64,000 nt of DNA from Bartonella taylorii 8TBB (GTDB lineage: Bacteria > Pseudomonadota > Alphaproteobacteria > Rhizobiales > Rhizobiaceae): positions 1 to 64,000 of the forward strand of contig NZ_CADEAG010000001.1 in NCBI RefSeq assembly GCF_902825155.1. Reading direction: 5' to 3'. The position numbers and the translations under genes were made by a program. Of the stretch, positions 1-8,434 are shown piece after piece. Within the stretch, counting starts at the first letter, position 1, and every line of letters starts with the position of its first letter. A model generated the notes under the pieces. The model searched no databases, was not told where the DNA came from, and saw only the letters and a list, made by a program, of their open reading frames with translations.

Positions 1-451
1 CAATCGCTGCGTATATGGTAAATCTTAATTCAAATACAAGGACAAAACCAACCATCGCAAGCAGAAACTGCCCTCGTTACTCCTCGCTATATAGACCTCT
101 TTCCCATAAAGAGTCAATATCATTTTTAAAAAATATAGAAAATAAATAATACAAATTCCACGATATTTAAATAGAGTGTTAAAATGTTTTTTCGGAAAAT
201 ATTCTTTAAAAATGGCACCTCTAAAGAGAGCAAATCCGGCCATAGAGTGCAGGTTCGTGTGTTGTATGGATCTATCCTCTCCAGCACTGTTATTGCTCTT
301 CTGACTTTCTTCGCTATTATGATAAAGAAAAGTCAACGCTGAAGAGTTTGCTTTGTTTATAAAGTTTATAAAAAGAATCAAATTCTTGTAGAAACACACG
401 AAGCTATGTTAGCCCCTTATTATTTAATTTTGAAAAGTACTCTAAGAATTC
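1..451. other. Gene-free leader region
   Basis: About 450 bases of AT-rich sequence before the M23 peptidase gene. An open frame of 124 codons exists on the minus strand (25-399), but its composition is not protein-like and it has no recognisable domain or ribosome site, so I do not call it. No RNA gene or strong hairpin was recognised here. Confidence 0.5.
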
Positions 452-2443
452 ATGTGGGATAACGAACAACAGAAAAATGATCCTGGGCAGGAGCCCGCTC
501 TTGTAGTCAAACGCTTGCTGCCAGCTCGCAGGCAGGTTTCTATCCGTTGGCTTACAGGAACAGTTCTCACAGGAATCACTTCCTGCATTCTTATGGGCAT
601 TGCACTTTTTGCTGCTCTCGATGAACAGCAACGATTGGTAACACCTCCACAATGGTTTACACCAGAAAACCTCTTACAAGCACAAGACCCTGATGCCAAT
701 GGATATAAAGGTGATCGTATTTCTCCCACGCATGCACGGCAAAGTTTTGACAGTAAGCGTCAATTTGAATTATCAATTCTACAAAAAAAGGGTGATGAAA
801 AGGTCATTCAGACACAGCACTTCGAATGGATTCGCATGGCTTTAGCCGAAGATCGCCCCCAGCGATATACTTATCCTAAATTTGATTCTTTAAGCATGTT
901 TGCCAGTGATTCGAAAATTTCAACTGTCAAACTACAAGATTCCGGACATATTTATGGAGCGAAGGTAGAAACAAAAATAATCTTACGAAACCGTAATTTT
1001 ATCATTGACCAAGAAGACTTTGATGGCGCAGATACCCTAACAGATGGTGAAGTGCAACAAGAATTAAAAAAAGCTGGATTTTCTTTGGAAAAAACCAACG
1101 AACTCCTTTCAATCCTCACTCTTATTGACCCTTTAAAATTAGAAGACTTATCCTCATCCTCCCAATTTACAGATACCCCTGAAGTCCGTATCGTTCAAGA
1201 AAATGTAACCGTTTCCCCTCAAAATCATCGCATTGATCTCACGAAAAACTATGCTGAAGATATTATTCCCATTCATAAAAAACAAAAGATAGCCGATGTT
1301 TTCAAAGAGACAAACTACACAAAGGAGCAAATTGAACAGGTTGTAAGCAATTTAGTGAAGTTTAACCATTCGGACACACTTAAAGAGGGAAGCCTTTTAC
1401 GCATTGGTATTATTACACAAGCTGGAGAAGAAGATCATCTAGTGCGGGCAAGCATTTATCAAGGGATGTATCATGTTCTCACCATTGCTCTGAATGACAA
1501 AGGGCAATTTGTTGAAAGTACAGAACCTCAAATGTCCCATGTGCTTAAAACGGCTTTTCAGAATGGTATTCCGCATTCTTATATCAATACAGCACAATTA
1601 CCCACAGCTTATGACGCGCTCTATAATTCTCTGCTCAGCCATAATATGTCACAATCTCTCTCTCAACGTCTCATTCGTTTGCTAGCCACCAACATTGATA
1701 TGAAAAGCCGAATAACACCAACAGATCAGCTTGAAATATTTTATGCCGTGCCACAGCAAAACGATAAAGAAACCCAAAACGGCAAAAAGAACAAGAAAAC
1801 AAAAAGTCTACCCACCAATGTAGATCCAGAAATTCGTTATATCAGCGCTACCTTCGGTAATACAACGTATAAATATTACCGTTATCAATCAAAAGACGGA
1901 AGCGTCGATTATTATGATTCAGAAGGAAAAAGCTCTAAACCTTTCTTGCTCCGCAAACCCACTCCAAATGGCATTTTTGGTTCCCCCTTTGGACCACGCA
2001 GACATCCTATTTTAGGCTATGTTCGCATGCATACAGGCGTTGATTGGGTTGCACCAAAAGGCTCGCCTATTATTGCTGTAGGAGATGGTATTGTCACAAG
2101 AATTGGCGTAACAGGCGGCTATGGAAACCATACAGAAATTCAACACAGCAATGGATATATCAGCAGTTATTCACACCAGAGCCGCTATGCACCAGACATC
2201 AAACTAGGTGCTAAAGTACGTCAAGGACAAGTTATTGGCTATGTTGGAACAACAGGAATGGCAACCGGTCCGCATTGTCATTTTGAAATCATTGTCAATG
2301 GTGTAAAAGTTGATCCTATGCGCATTCGTATACCTGATAGTAAAGCTTTAACCAATCAAGATTTACAAGCATTCCTGCAAGAAAAAAACAATATTGATTC
2401 TCTGTTAGACAACCCAACAAAACCTTCAGAAGATACTTCTTAA
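452..2443 (+). CDS. M23 family metallopeptidase, membrane-anchored
   Basis: Predicted murein endopeptidase acting in the periplasm. The 663-residue protein has a basic cytoplasmic N-terminus, one membrane segment at about residues 35-57, a long charged middle region, and a C-terminal LytM/M23 domain at about 500-630. The zinc ligands are visible as H527-x3-D531 (HTGVD) and H608-C-H610 (PHCH). The usual YAHL-type segment is YSHQS here. This layout is typical of alphaproteobacterial M23 proteins that trim cross-links during growth or division. The ATG at 452 is used because the frame is closed upstream and the next ATG would remove the membrane anchor; the ribosome site is weak. It appears monocistronic. 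Family assignment is firm; the physiological role is inferred. Confidence 0.93.
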   Translation: MWDNEQQKNDPGQEPALVVKRLLPARRQVSIRWLTGTVLTGITSCILMGIALFAALDEQQRLVTPPQWFTPENLLQAQDPDANGYKGDRISPTHARQSFDSKRQFELSILQKKGDEKVIQTQHFEWIRMALAEDRPQRYTYPKFDSLSMFASDSKISTVKLQDSGHIYGAKVETKIILRNRNFIIDQEDFDGADTLTDGEVQQELKKAGFSLEKTNELLSILTLIDPLKLEDLSSSSQFTDTPEVRIVQENVTVSPQNHRIDLTKNYAEDIIPIHKKQKIADVFKETNYTKEQIEQVVSNLVKFNHSDTLKEGSLLRIGIITQAGEEDHLVRASIYQGMYHVLTIALNDKGQFVESTEPQMSHVLKTAFQNGIPHSYINTAQLPTAYDALYNSLLSHNMSQSLSQRLIRLLATNIDMKSRITPTDQLEIFYAVPQQNDKETQNGKKNKKTKSLPTNVDPEIRYISATFGNTTYKYYRYQSKDGSVDYYDSEGKSSKPFLLRKPTPNGIFGSPFGPRRHPILGYVRMHTGVDWVAPKGSPIIAVGDGIVTRIGVTGGYGNHTEIQHSNGYISSYSHQSRYAPDIKLGAKVRQGQVIGYVGTTGMATGPHCHFEIIVNGVKVDPMRIRIPDSKALTNQDLQAFLQEKNNIDSLLDNPTKPSEDTS

Positions 2444-2709
2444 GGGACCCCTTCAAAATGAACTCTTCTCAAGGTATCCCAGTCTTAAAGCTCTCTCCAA
2501 CGCATACTGCCTCAAAACAGCGTAGCGATGCCCGCAAAATAGGCACTCTCTTCCCCTTTCAAATTCGCAAACAATAGAACAATTTGAAAAAGCTAAGAGA
2601 GCCAAGCAGAAAGAGAGAATTTCTTTCCCTTTAATGCATTCTCTCAAACCTTGTAAATCCCATCATTCTCTATGCAATCTTCTTTCTTGCTTCTTGCATT
2701 GCTTCCCCT
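2444..2709. other. Gene-free spacer downstream of the M23 gene
   Basis: No convincing coding frame. Short open frames on both strands have no domain resemblance. It leads directly into the decayed duplicate that begins at about 2710. Confidence 0.4.
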
Positions 2710-3135
2710 TTTCCAACCTTATCAATGTACAGAGAAAAAATATCCGTGTTAAAACTTATAATGGAAGAACAAGCAAACCCATTTTGATCGAGGATTTGGA
2801 TATAATAGGTACCAACACAGAGTTCTTTGAAGGTTGTAGAATTTATAAAGGCATTTTTTCCTTTCAACCTTAACAAACAAAGAGGAATCTTAAAGTCACC
2901 TTTACAAGGTCAACGCTATTTCTTTTGCCCTATTCATACGAAGTTTGAGCAAAAGAATTACAATCTTTGTGCCCCTCAAAACCACAGATTCAAAAAAGAG
3001 CTTCTCATCAAACTGTATACAAAGCTATTTAATGACCAAACGGCTAAGACCTGCTTTTTGCTTTAAAGTTTGGCTTTTCACCCCTACATCTACAATGAAC
3101 ATTAAGTGTCCCTCTGGCTCGGAACCGAATGAAAA
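2710..3135. pseudogene. Decayed duplicate of metallophosphoesterase 3' end plus kinase 3' end
   Basis: This stretch aligns base by base with about 4845-5270. On the plus strand it retains the C-terminal codons of the metallophosphoesterase (YNGRT, KPILI). It then keeps the intergenic spacer, and then, on the minus strand, the last roughly 70 codons of the HisKA_2 kinase. Stops and indels break both. The copied block spans two convergent gene ends, so it arose as a DNA segment duplication, not through a transcript. It lies upstream of the intact pair, in the same relative order. Confidence 0.85.
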
Positions 3136-3460
3136 ACTCTTCAAAAACAACCCTGTATACAGTGCTTAGACATTCTACAAAAGAGACTATTCTCTCAGCA
3201 AAATGGCAAGGGGAAGTATAGATGTTAAAGCTTATCGCATTCTCTCAAGCTTTATAAAAACCTCATGATTGATGTCGAAATCTACCATTGATTGACGACT
3301 GTTTTAAGATGCATCACAAAAAGGTCATAAAGTTTTGTTCCTGGACTCTTCACCCATAGTTTAAAGCACAATCCATGAAAAAATTAATTTTAATGCCTTT
3401 CATAGCATCACACCTGTCAAATATTTTTTGGGAATTGTTTTAGTTTTGGATAAGATGTTT
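3136..3460. other. Spacer before the metallophosphoesterase gene
   Basis: About 320 bases without a supportable gene. The proximal part may continue the decayed kinase copy but is too diverged to align by eye. The promoter of the metallophosphoesterase should lie here; no strong consensus was picked out. Confidence 0.4.
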
Positions 3461-4972
3461 ATGCAATACAAGTATAAGACAGTAGAAATTTTTTGTAGCA
3501 TCTTGGTTTGTATAAAGCCTTATTTTTCTCACGCTCAAAGTCTTTCTGTGACACATGAAACAAGACGAAACTTCATTGAAAAATTACCTAAACCTCAACG
3601 AAGTGCGTTTGATGATCGTTCAACAGATGTGTACATCGTTAATGAACTTACCAATCCGCCTACTTCTATGGTATTAATTGGTAAAGGTATAGAGCGTGGC
3701 AAATGGAAAACAGGTGCGTACTGGGGAAATGCAGGGCCTTCGACTATGATTGCGTCTGGCTCGGTAGGAAAAGCAGCAACAACATCTCATGCTTGGCTTT
3801 TTGGATCTGGTGGGTGGGTTCAATACAGAGTACAAGACGATGGAACTCTTTTAAAATTCCGATGGTATAATCCATACAGTGGTGCCAATGAATATTCCGT
3901 TACCTCAAGCAACAAAAATTATTATTTTGAACGAATGGAGGGTGTAGGGGATAATGCTAGAACAATCTGGTACGTAAAAAGAAAGACTCCCAAAAATTAT
4001 ACTGTTGTCATAGCAGCTGATCCGCAACCGTGGCGCTTGGATACTGGTGATCCCAACGCGAATAGCAACAGAGAACCATGGATAAAAGTAAATAAAAAAG
4101 TTGCAAATGTTATAGAATCACATGCAGCAGCATTTTATATTATCAACGGTGACTTAACTGAGTTTGGTCGACCCAAAACCTATCAAGACTACGCGGATAT
4201 CTATAAAAACATCGTTTATACTGTATATGAAGGACTAGGCAATCATGATTATTATAATAATATTCGTGATTGTACAATCCCAATATCAAATCTTTCAAAG
4301 GATGCATGTGCAATAAGTGCCGTTAAAAGAATGCTCCAAGAAATAGATAAATACAGCAGTTCTTTACCTGAATTCAATAAACATGTGGCTTTTCGTCGGC
4401 TCATTCGCTTTGAAACAGCGCATGATATAGTAACAGGGAGTTTAAGTTACTCATGGGATTATGGAGATATTCACTATGTACAACTGCAAAATTACCCAAC
4501 TTATACTGCTCATTTATCTGATAGTCTCACGAAAGTGAAAATAACGAAAGCCCTGAATTGGTTGAAAAAAGATTTAGCTGCTGCTGATAAAAGAGGAAAA
4601 ATTACAATTCTCAACTTTCACGATGCGCGTCCCTATTTGAAAGATAATGATTCACACTTTCTGCATCCCAAAAATGCGCGAGATCTTGCTGCATTTAAAT
4701 CAATCATTACACGCCACAATGTAAAAGCAATCTTTGCTGGACACACCCATTATCAGAACTCTTGTCGCACACAGAATGATAAAGTCTTCGGAAATATCCC
4801 TGTATACACAGCAGGACCACTTTTTAGAGGAAACTACTATCTCGTCGACGTGCAAGGAAAAAACATTCACGTGAGAGCTTATAATGGAAGAACAGGGAAA
4901 CCAATTTTAATCAAAGATTTAGGGCAAAATGGAGCCAAAGTATTCCTCTCAAAGAATTGTAGTAATTTATAA
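3461..4972 (+). CDS. Exported calcineurin-like metallophosphoesterase
   Basis: Predicted secreted or periplasmic phosphoesterase of the calcineurin-like fold. A signal peptide of about 25 residues ends near SHAQS. Residues up to about 180 form an unassigned N-terminal domain. The catalytic domain then shows the metal motifs in order: AADPQ near residue 187, NGDLTE, GNHD near 260, LNFHD, and GHTH at 427-430. Length is about 503 residues. A TTG at 3428 would extend the frame, but the ATG at 3461, preceded by GGATAAG, gives a cleaner signal peptide; the ATG at 3455 is also possible. The 3' end faces the kinase gene convergently. A broken copy of its last codons lies at about 2.7 kb. Substrate unknown. 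Confidence 0.88.
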   Translation: MQYKYKTVEIFCSILVCIKPYFSHAQSLSVTHETRRNFIEKLPKPQRSAFDDRSTDVYIVNELTNPPTSMVLIGKGIERGKWKTGAYWGNAGPSTMIASGSVGKAATTSHAWLFGSGGWVQYRVQDDGTLLKFRWYNPYSGANEYSVTSSNKNYYFERMEGVGDNARTIWYVKRKTPKNYTVVIAADPQPWRLDTGDPNANSNREPWIKVNKKVANVIESHAAAFYIINGDLTEFGRPKTYQDYADIYKNIVYTVYEGLGNHDYYNNIRDCTIPISNLSKDACAISAVKRMLQEIDKYSSSLPEFNKHVAFRRLIRFETAHDIVTGSLSYSWDYGDIHYVQLQNYPTYTAHLSDSLTKVKITKALNWLKKDLAAADKRGKITILNFHDARPYLKDNDSHFLHPKNARDLAAFKSIITRHNVKAIFAGHTHYQNSCRTQNDKVFGNIPVYTAGPLFRGNYYLVDVQGKNIHVRAYNGRTGKPILIKDLGQNGAKVFLSKNCSNL

Positions 4973-5025
4973 AGGCGTTATTTGCTTTCAATTTTAACAA
5001 ACAAAAGGGAATTTTAAGATCACCT

Positions 5026-6489
5026 TTACGAGATAAACGGTGCGTCTTTCGGGCCATTTGTGTTGAGTTTTGGCAAAGGAATCACAATCCTTGTGCCCCC
5101 CAAAGAAGATGTTTCAAAAAGGGGTTTTTCACCAAATTGCATACAAAGCTGTTCAACAACCAAATGTCCAAGACCTGCCTTTTGTTTTGGAGTTTGGTTT
5201 TTCATACCCACACCATCATCTTCCACAATGAGCATCAATTGTCCATCTTGCTCGGGGCCAAAGGAGATATAAATATGACCAGAACGATGATCAGGAAAAG
5301 CATGTTTTAAGGAATTTGTCAGCAATTCACCAAGAATAATTCCAAGCGTTGTGGCATCTCTTGAAGACAAGCGACAATCTTTAAAGTTCGTGTGAATGGT
5401 GATATTTTCGCGCAATTCAAAAGGAACCGCCAATTCGACATCATGCACGACAGAACTGAGGAACTCTGCCAATAAAGTTGTCTCCATATCATCACATAAG
5501 CGCAAACGCCGATGCGCGGTGGAGATTGTTTGGATACGGTCGCGTGCGGCACCAAGAACAGAACGCACTTCTTCATTTTGGCTCCGATTTAATTGCAAAC
5601 TAAGCAAAGAAGACACCGTACCAAGAGAATTGCCAATACGATGGCTTGCATCCTGTAACAACATTTCAACACGTTGCCGTTCTTTTTCGGCATGATTGCG
5701 TGCTCCTTCCAATTCTTGTGTCCGTTCTTTCACACGTGCTTCTAGGGCAGCATTTTCACTATGAAGCAGCAATTGATACATTTTTAAGGAGCGTATATCG
5801 CGGTTAAAACGGTTAATGACAAAATAGGCAGAAATAAAAGTACTCACGACAGAAACAATCGCTGCCAATGTTAAAGCAGCACGCATAAACGCTATACCCT
5901 CGCGCTGTTTTTGCCGTACCACATCATCACCATTAATAAAACTTGTCATCAATTGGGCTAAACGCGCCACTTCAATCTTGTGGCTATCAGCGGGCGCAGA
6001 AGGTTGAGAAGATTGATCAGGAAGCGTATCAAGAGCATGCATATGAGCAGTCAGAAAAGCTTTGCGTGCTTCGACTTCCTTTTTAAAAGCCGTAAACCAT
6101 TCATACCATTGCGGATGTGCATAAACAATAAGCGCCGTATAATCGAGAATATCATCAAGCTCCCGTGCAACATTTTCAAAATGTACTTTATCTTCCACCT
6201 TTCGGGTTTTTGCATAATTACGGTCAGCAACAGCCATATCAATCAAACCAATGAGCACCAAATCAGCCTGTTCGCGCAATTCTGAACTGGTATTCAACTG
6301 AGCAACTTCCCGATCCACGGCATTAGAGAGCAGCATAATAAAAGCCGATGCCAAAAGCGCCATAACAAGAGAAACAACAATGGCCACCCAACGCCAGCTT
6401 GATATGGCTGAATCAGCAGAAAAACTTTGAGGAAGCAGCTTTATCTTTGTTGTCATAAAATTTCCATCAGCAAACCTGAAAATTGTCAT
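5026..6489 (-). CDS. HisKA_2 sensor histidine kinase of the general stress response locus
   Basis: Integral membrane sensor kinase likely to feed PhyR. Two membrane segments (about 34-56 and 204-226) enclose a periplasmic sensor region of about 145 residues. A coiled coil follows (about 238-280), then the phospho-acceptor H283 in the HisKA_2 motif SHRIGNSLG, then a HATPase_c domain with the N box (LGELLTNSLKHAF), VEDDGVGM and GLGHLVV. It is next to the ecfG gene on the same strand. In alphaproteobacteria HWE/HisKA_2 kinases commonly control PhyR phosphorylation; the partner assignment here is by neighbourhood. An internal ATG at 6456, preceded by GATGGAAA, is an equally plausible start and leaves all domains intact. 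Confidence 0.9.
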   Translation of the reverse strand: MTIFRFADGNFMTTKIKLLPQSFSADSAISSWRWVAIVVSLVMALLASAFIMLLSNAVDREVAQLNTSSELREQADLVLIGLIDMAVADRNYAKTRKVEDKVHFENVARELDDILDYTALIVYAHPQWYEWFTAFKKEVEARKAFLTAHMHALDTLPDQSSQPSAPADSHKIEVARLAQLMTSFINGDDVVRQKQREGIAFMRAALTLAAIVSVVSTFISAYFVINRFNRDIRSLKMYQLLLHSENAALEARVKERTQELEGARNHAEKERQRVEMLLQDASHRIGNSLGTVSSLLSLQLNRSQNEEVRSVLGAARDRIQTISTAHRRLRLCDDMETTLLAEFLSSVVHDVELAVPFELRENITIHTNFKDCRLSSRDATTLGIILGELLTNSLKHAFPDHRSGHIYISFGPEQDGQLMLIVEDDGVGMKNQTPKQKAGLGHLVVEQLCMQFGEKPLFETSSLGGTRIVIPLPKLNTNGPKDAPFIS

Positions 6490-6684
6490 TTTTCAGCACA
6501 AAGGAAGGCTTACCTTATGGATCTTAAGACATAAAGCCCGAGAGAGATTTCCACACAAGCTTCCTTTATTTTCCCTAAGGTTACACGCCAAACACTCTGA
6601 ATTTCCTCAGATACTGACTTTACTTTAATAGCTATAACGGGAATAAAAAAAACAAGGCTGTCAACTATAATTATTATACTTTTT
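6490..6684. other. Spacer between kinase and ecfG
   Basis: About 195 bases without a supportable gene; T-rich and AT-rich. It should hold the kinase promoter. No GGAAC/CGTT pair was found in the minus-strand orientation. Confidence 0.4.
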
Positions 6685-7263
6685 TTAACCGTTAAATGAA
6701 CACAATGTACTTCCAGCCGAATAAGAATCTGGTCCATAATCAGATTCACCATTCACCTTGAGAAGTTCCTGTAAGCGGTTACGCGCTCTACTCACACGGC
6801 TTTTAATTGTACCAACAGCACACTGACAAATAGCAGCAGCATCTTCATAAGAAAAACCGGATGCCCCAATGAGAATAATGGCTTCTCTTTGGTCAGCGGA
6901 AAGCATATTTAAGGCTTTTTTGAAATCTTGCAAATCAAGTGATCCATATTGCGCAGGATGAACGGCCACATTTTGGGTAAACACACCATCGCTATCTTGA
7001 ACTTCTCTTCCCTTTTTGCGCATTTGGCTGTAAAATTCATTGCGCAAAATCGTAAAAAGCCACGCTTTGAGATTGGTTCCCATTTCAAAACTGTCCTGCT
7101 TTGCCCATGCTTTCATAACAGTATCTTGGACCAAGTCCTCAGCTTTATCATGCTTGCCACTTAAAGAAACAGCAAAAGCCCTAAGAGCCGGTAGCACCAG
7201 CAGAAGTTCCTGTTTAAAGTTTTTTACGCCCTTTGTCATAAAGGATTCAAACCTTTTCCACAT
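6685..7263 (-). CDS. ecfG: EcfG-family (ECF15) RNA polymerase sigma factor
   Basis: Alternative sigma factor of the alphaproteobacterial general stress response; in Bartonella literature it is called RpoE. Region 2 is visible at about residues 25-90 (DKAEDLVQDTVMKAWAK, LKAWLFTILRN). Region 4 is at about 115-170 (LSADQREAIILIGASGFSYEDAA, GTIKSRVSRARNRL). Length is 192 residues. The ATG at 7263 overlaps the end of nepR by 17 bases. A second ATG at 7239, with AAAAGG upstream, would give 184 residues and is also plausible. Either arrangement implies translational coupling with nepR, keeping sigma and anti-sigma stoichiometric. NepR sequesters it until phosphorylated PhyR binds NepR. Confidence 0.95.
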   Translation of the reverse strand: MWKRFESFMTKGVKNFKQELLLVLPALRAFAVSLSGKHDKAEDLVQDTVMKAWAKQDSFEMGTNLKAWLFTILRNEFYSQMRKKGREVQDSDGVFTQNVAVHPAQYGSLDLQDFKKALNMLSADQREAIILIGASGFSYEDAAAICQCAVGTIKSRVSRARNRLQELLKVNGESDYGPDSYSAGSTLCSFNG

Positions 7264-7450
7264 TGTTTAAACCAAATTGCTCTGCGCGCTCTAACCGATC
7301 TAAAAGCTCCAACAAACGCTTTGGGAGCGCTTCCTCCTGAATCTCCAGATAAAACTGGCGTAATTTTCGCGCTATTTCGCTATTGGCCCCAAGGAGGTCA
7401 TCTCCAAACGTAAAATGATTGATAAGATTTTTTTCATCATGGTCGTTCAT
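7247..7450 (-). CDS. nepR: NepR anti-sigma factor
   Basis: Small anti-sigma factor (67 residues) holding EcfG inactive. The core helix region LRQFYLEIQEEALPKRLLELLDRLE is the conserved NepR signature. It is the first gene of a nepR-ecfG operon, divergent from phyR. Its ribosome-binding region is unusual: the sequence before the ATG at 7450 is a run of nine G (minus strand) followed by four A. The usual mixed AGGAGG is therefore replaced by a homopolymer that could change length by slippage. Confidence 0.95.
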   Translation of the reverse strand: MNDHDEKNLINHFTFGDDLLGANSEIARKLRQFYLEIQEEALPKRLLELLDRLERAEQFGLNNVEKV

Positions 7451-7454
7451 TTTT

Positions 7455-7463
7455 CCCCCCCCT
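7455..7463 (-). promoter_or_regulatory. Poly-G(9) ribosome-binding tract of nepR
   Basis: Nine consecutive C on the plus strand read as G9 on the coding strand, four bases before the nepR start. A G-run can pair with the CCUCC of 16S rRNA in several registers. Length change would alter spacing and thus the NepR:EcfG ratio. Phase variation itself is inference. Confidence 0.6.
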
Positions 7464-7529
7464 AATCCATATACTATCAGTAGTGCTTATAAAAATTTTC
7501 GCCTTATGGTTGTAAATATAGTTATATGT

Positions 7530-7560
7530 AAAAAGTTCCATACGAAGAGAGGAACTTTTT
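7530..7560. promoter_or_regulatory. Inverted repeat with outward-facing GGAAC motifs between nepR and phyR
   Basis: AAAAAGTTCC and GGAACTTTTT form a 10-base inverted repeat separated by about 11 bases. Each arm carries GGAAC, the -35 element of EcfG promoters, pointing away from the centre towards nepR-ecfG and phyR respectively. Downstream CGTT elements at 16-17 bases are not intact on either side. These are therefore degenerate autoregulatory promoters at best, or a binding site for another regulator. Confidence 0.5.
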
Positions 7561-7619
7561 CATCTCTCAAAGATTTCAGCCAACAAAGAGTGCTTCAAAG
7601 GTCAAAGGAGTTATAAACC

Positions 7620-8414
7620 ATGTCATTATCCACACGTATCGCACCACATCTTCCCTATCTGCGGCGTTTTGCCCGCTCTGTCACAGGCAGCCAATCTTCT
7701 GGTGATACTTATGTTTCAGCGATGTTAGAAGCACTGATTGCTGATATTTCTATTTTTCCCAAAAAATCCAGTGATCGCATTGGTACCTATTGGCTCTTTT
7801 GCCACCTTTTTGACCAAACCACGCCGAACATACCAGAACCACTGCCACAATTTGGTCTTGAACAAAAAGCCAGTGCCAAATTATCGTATTTGACACCGCG
7901 TGCACGCCAAGCATTTTTGTTGATTGCCGTTGAAGGCTTTAACGAACAAGAAGCCAGTGAAATCATGGATCTTGATGCGAAAGAGTTCCGCAAACTTCTC
8001 AACCAAGCATCTACGGATATTTCTCAACAAATAGCCACTGAAGTGATGATTATTGAAGATGAGCCTCTTATTGCGCTGGATATTGAGCAAATGGTAGAAA
8101 GTCTTGGCCATCAGGTAGTAGGAATAGCACGAACACGTGATGAAGCTATCATCATGTATCATAAGAAAAAACCACGGTTGATTTTAGCTGACATTCAATT
8201 GGCCGATAACAGTTCCGGTATTGATGCGGTCAATGACATTTTACAAAATGACCATATACCGGTGATCTTTATCACTGCTTTTCCTGAAAGATTACTGACC
8301 GGAGAACGTCCCGAGCCAACTTTTTTAGTCACGAAACCCTTTAATCCTGATATGGTAAAAGCGCTTATTTCTCAAGCTTTATTTTTTCAAGAGAATGCTT
8401 CGAAAGCGGCCTAG
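7620..8414 (+). CDS. phyR: PhyR general stress response regulator
   Basis: Anti-anti-sigma response regulator. The N-terminal half (about 1-135) is a sigma-like domain (LSYLTPRARQAFLLIAVEGFNEQEASEIM) that mimics EcfG and captures NepR after phosphorylation. The C-terminal receiver domain (about 140-262) carries acidic residues at IEDE and the phospho-acceptor D191 in LILADIQLA, with T/S and K at ITAFP and VTKPF. Length is 264 residues, as usual for the family. It is divergent from nepR-ecfG and followed after 20 bases by an HWE kinase, so the two are probably co-transcribed. Confidence 0.96.
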   Translation: MSLSTRIAPHLPYLRRFARSVTGSQSSGDTYVSAMLEALIADISIFPKKSSDRIGTYWLFCHLFDQTTPNIPEPLPQFGLEQKASAKLSYLTPRARQAFLLIAVEGFNEQEASEIMDLDAKEFRKLLNQASTDISQQIATEVMIIEDEPLIALDIEQMVESLGHQVVGIARTRDEAIIMYHKKKPRLILADIQLADNSSGIDAVNDILQNDHIPVIFITAFPERLLTGERPEPTFLVTKPFNPDMVKALISQALFFQENASKAA

Positions 8415-8434
8415 AACAGATTAACATCAAAATC

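Noticed and set aside
25..399. 124-codon minus-strand frame
   Set aside because: No domain, no ribosome site, non-protein-like composition.
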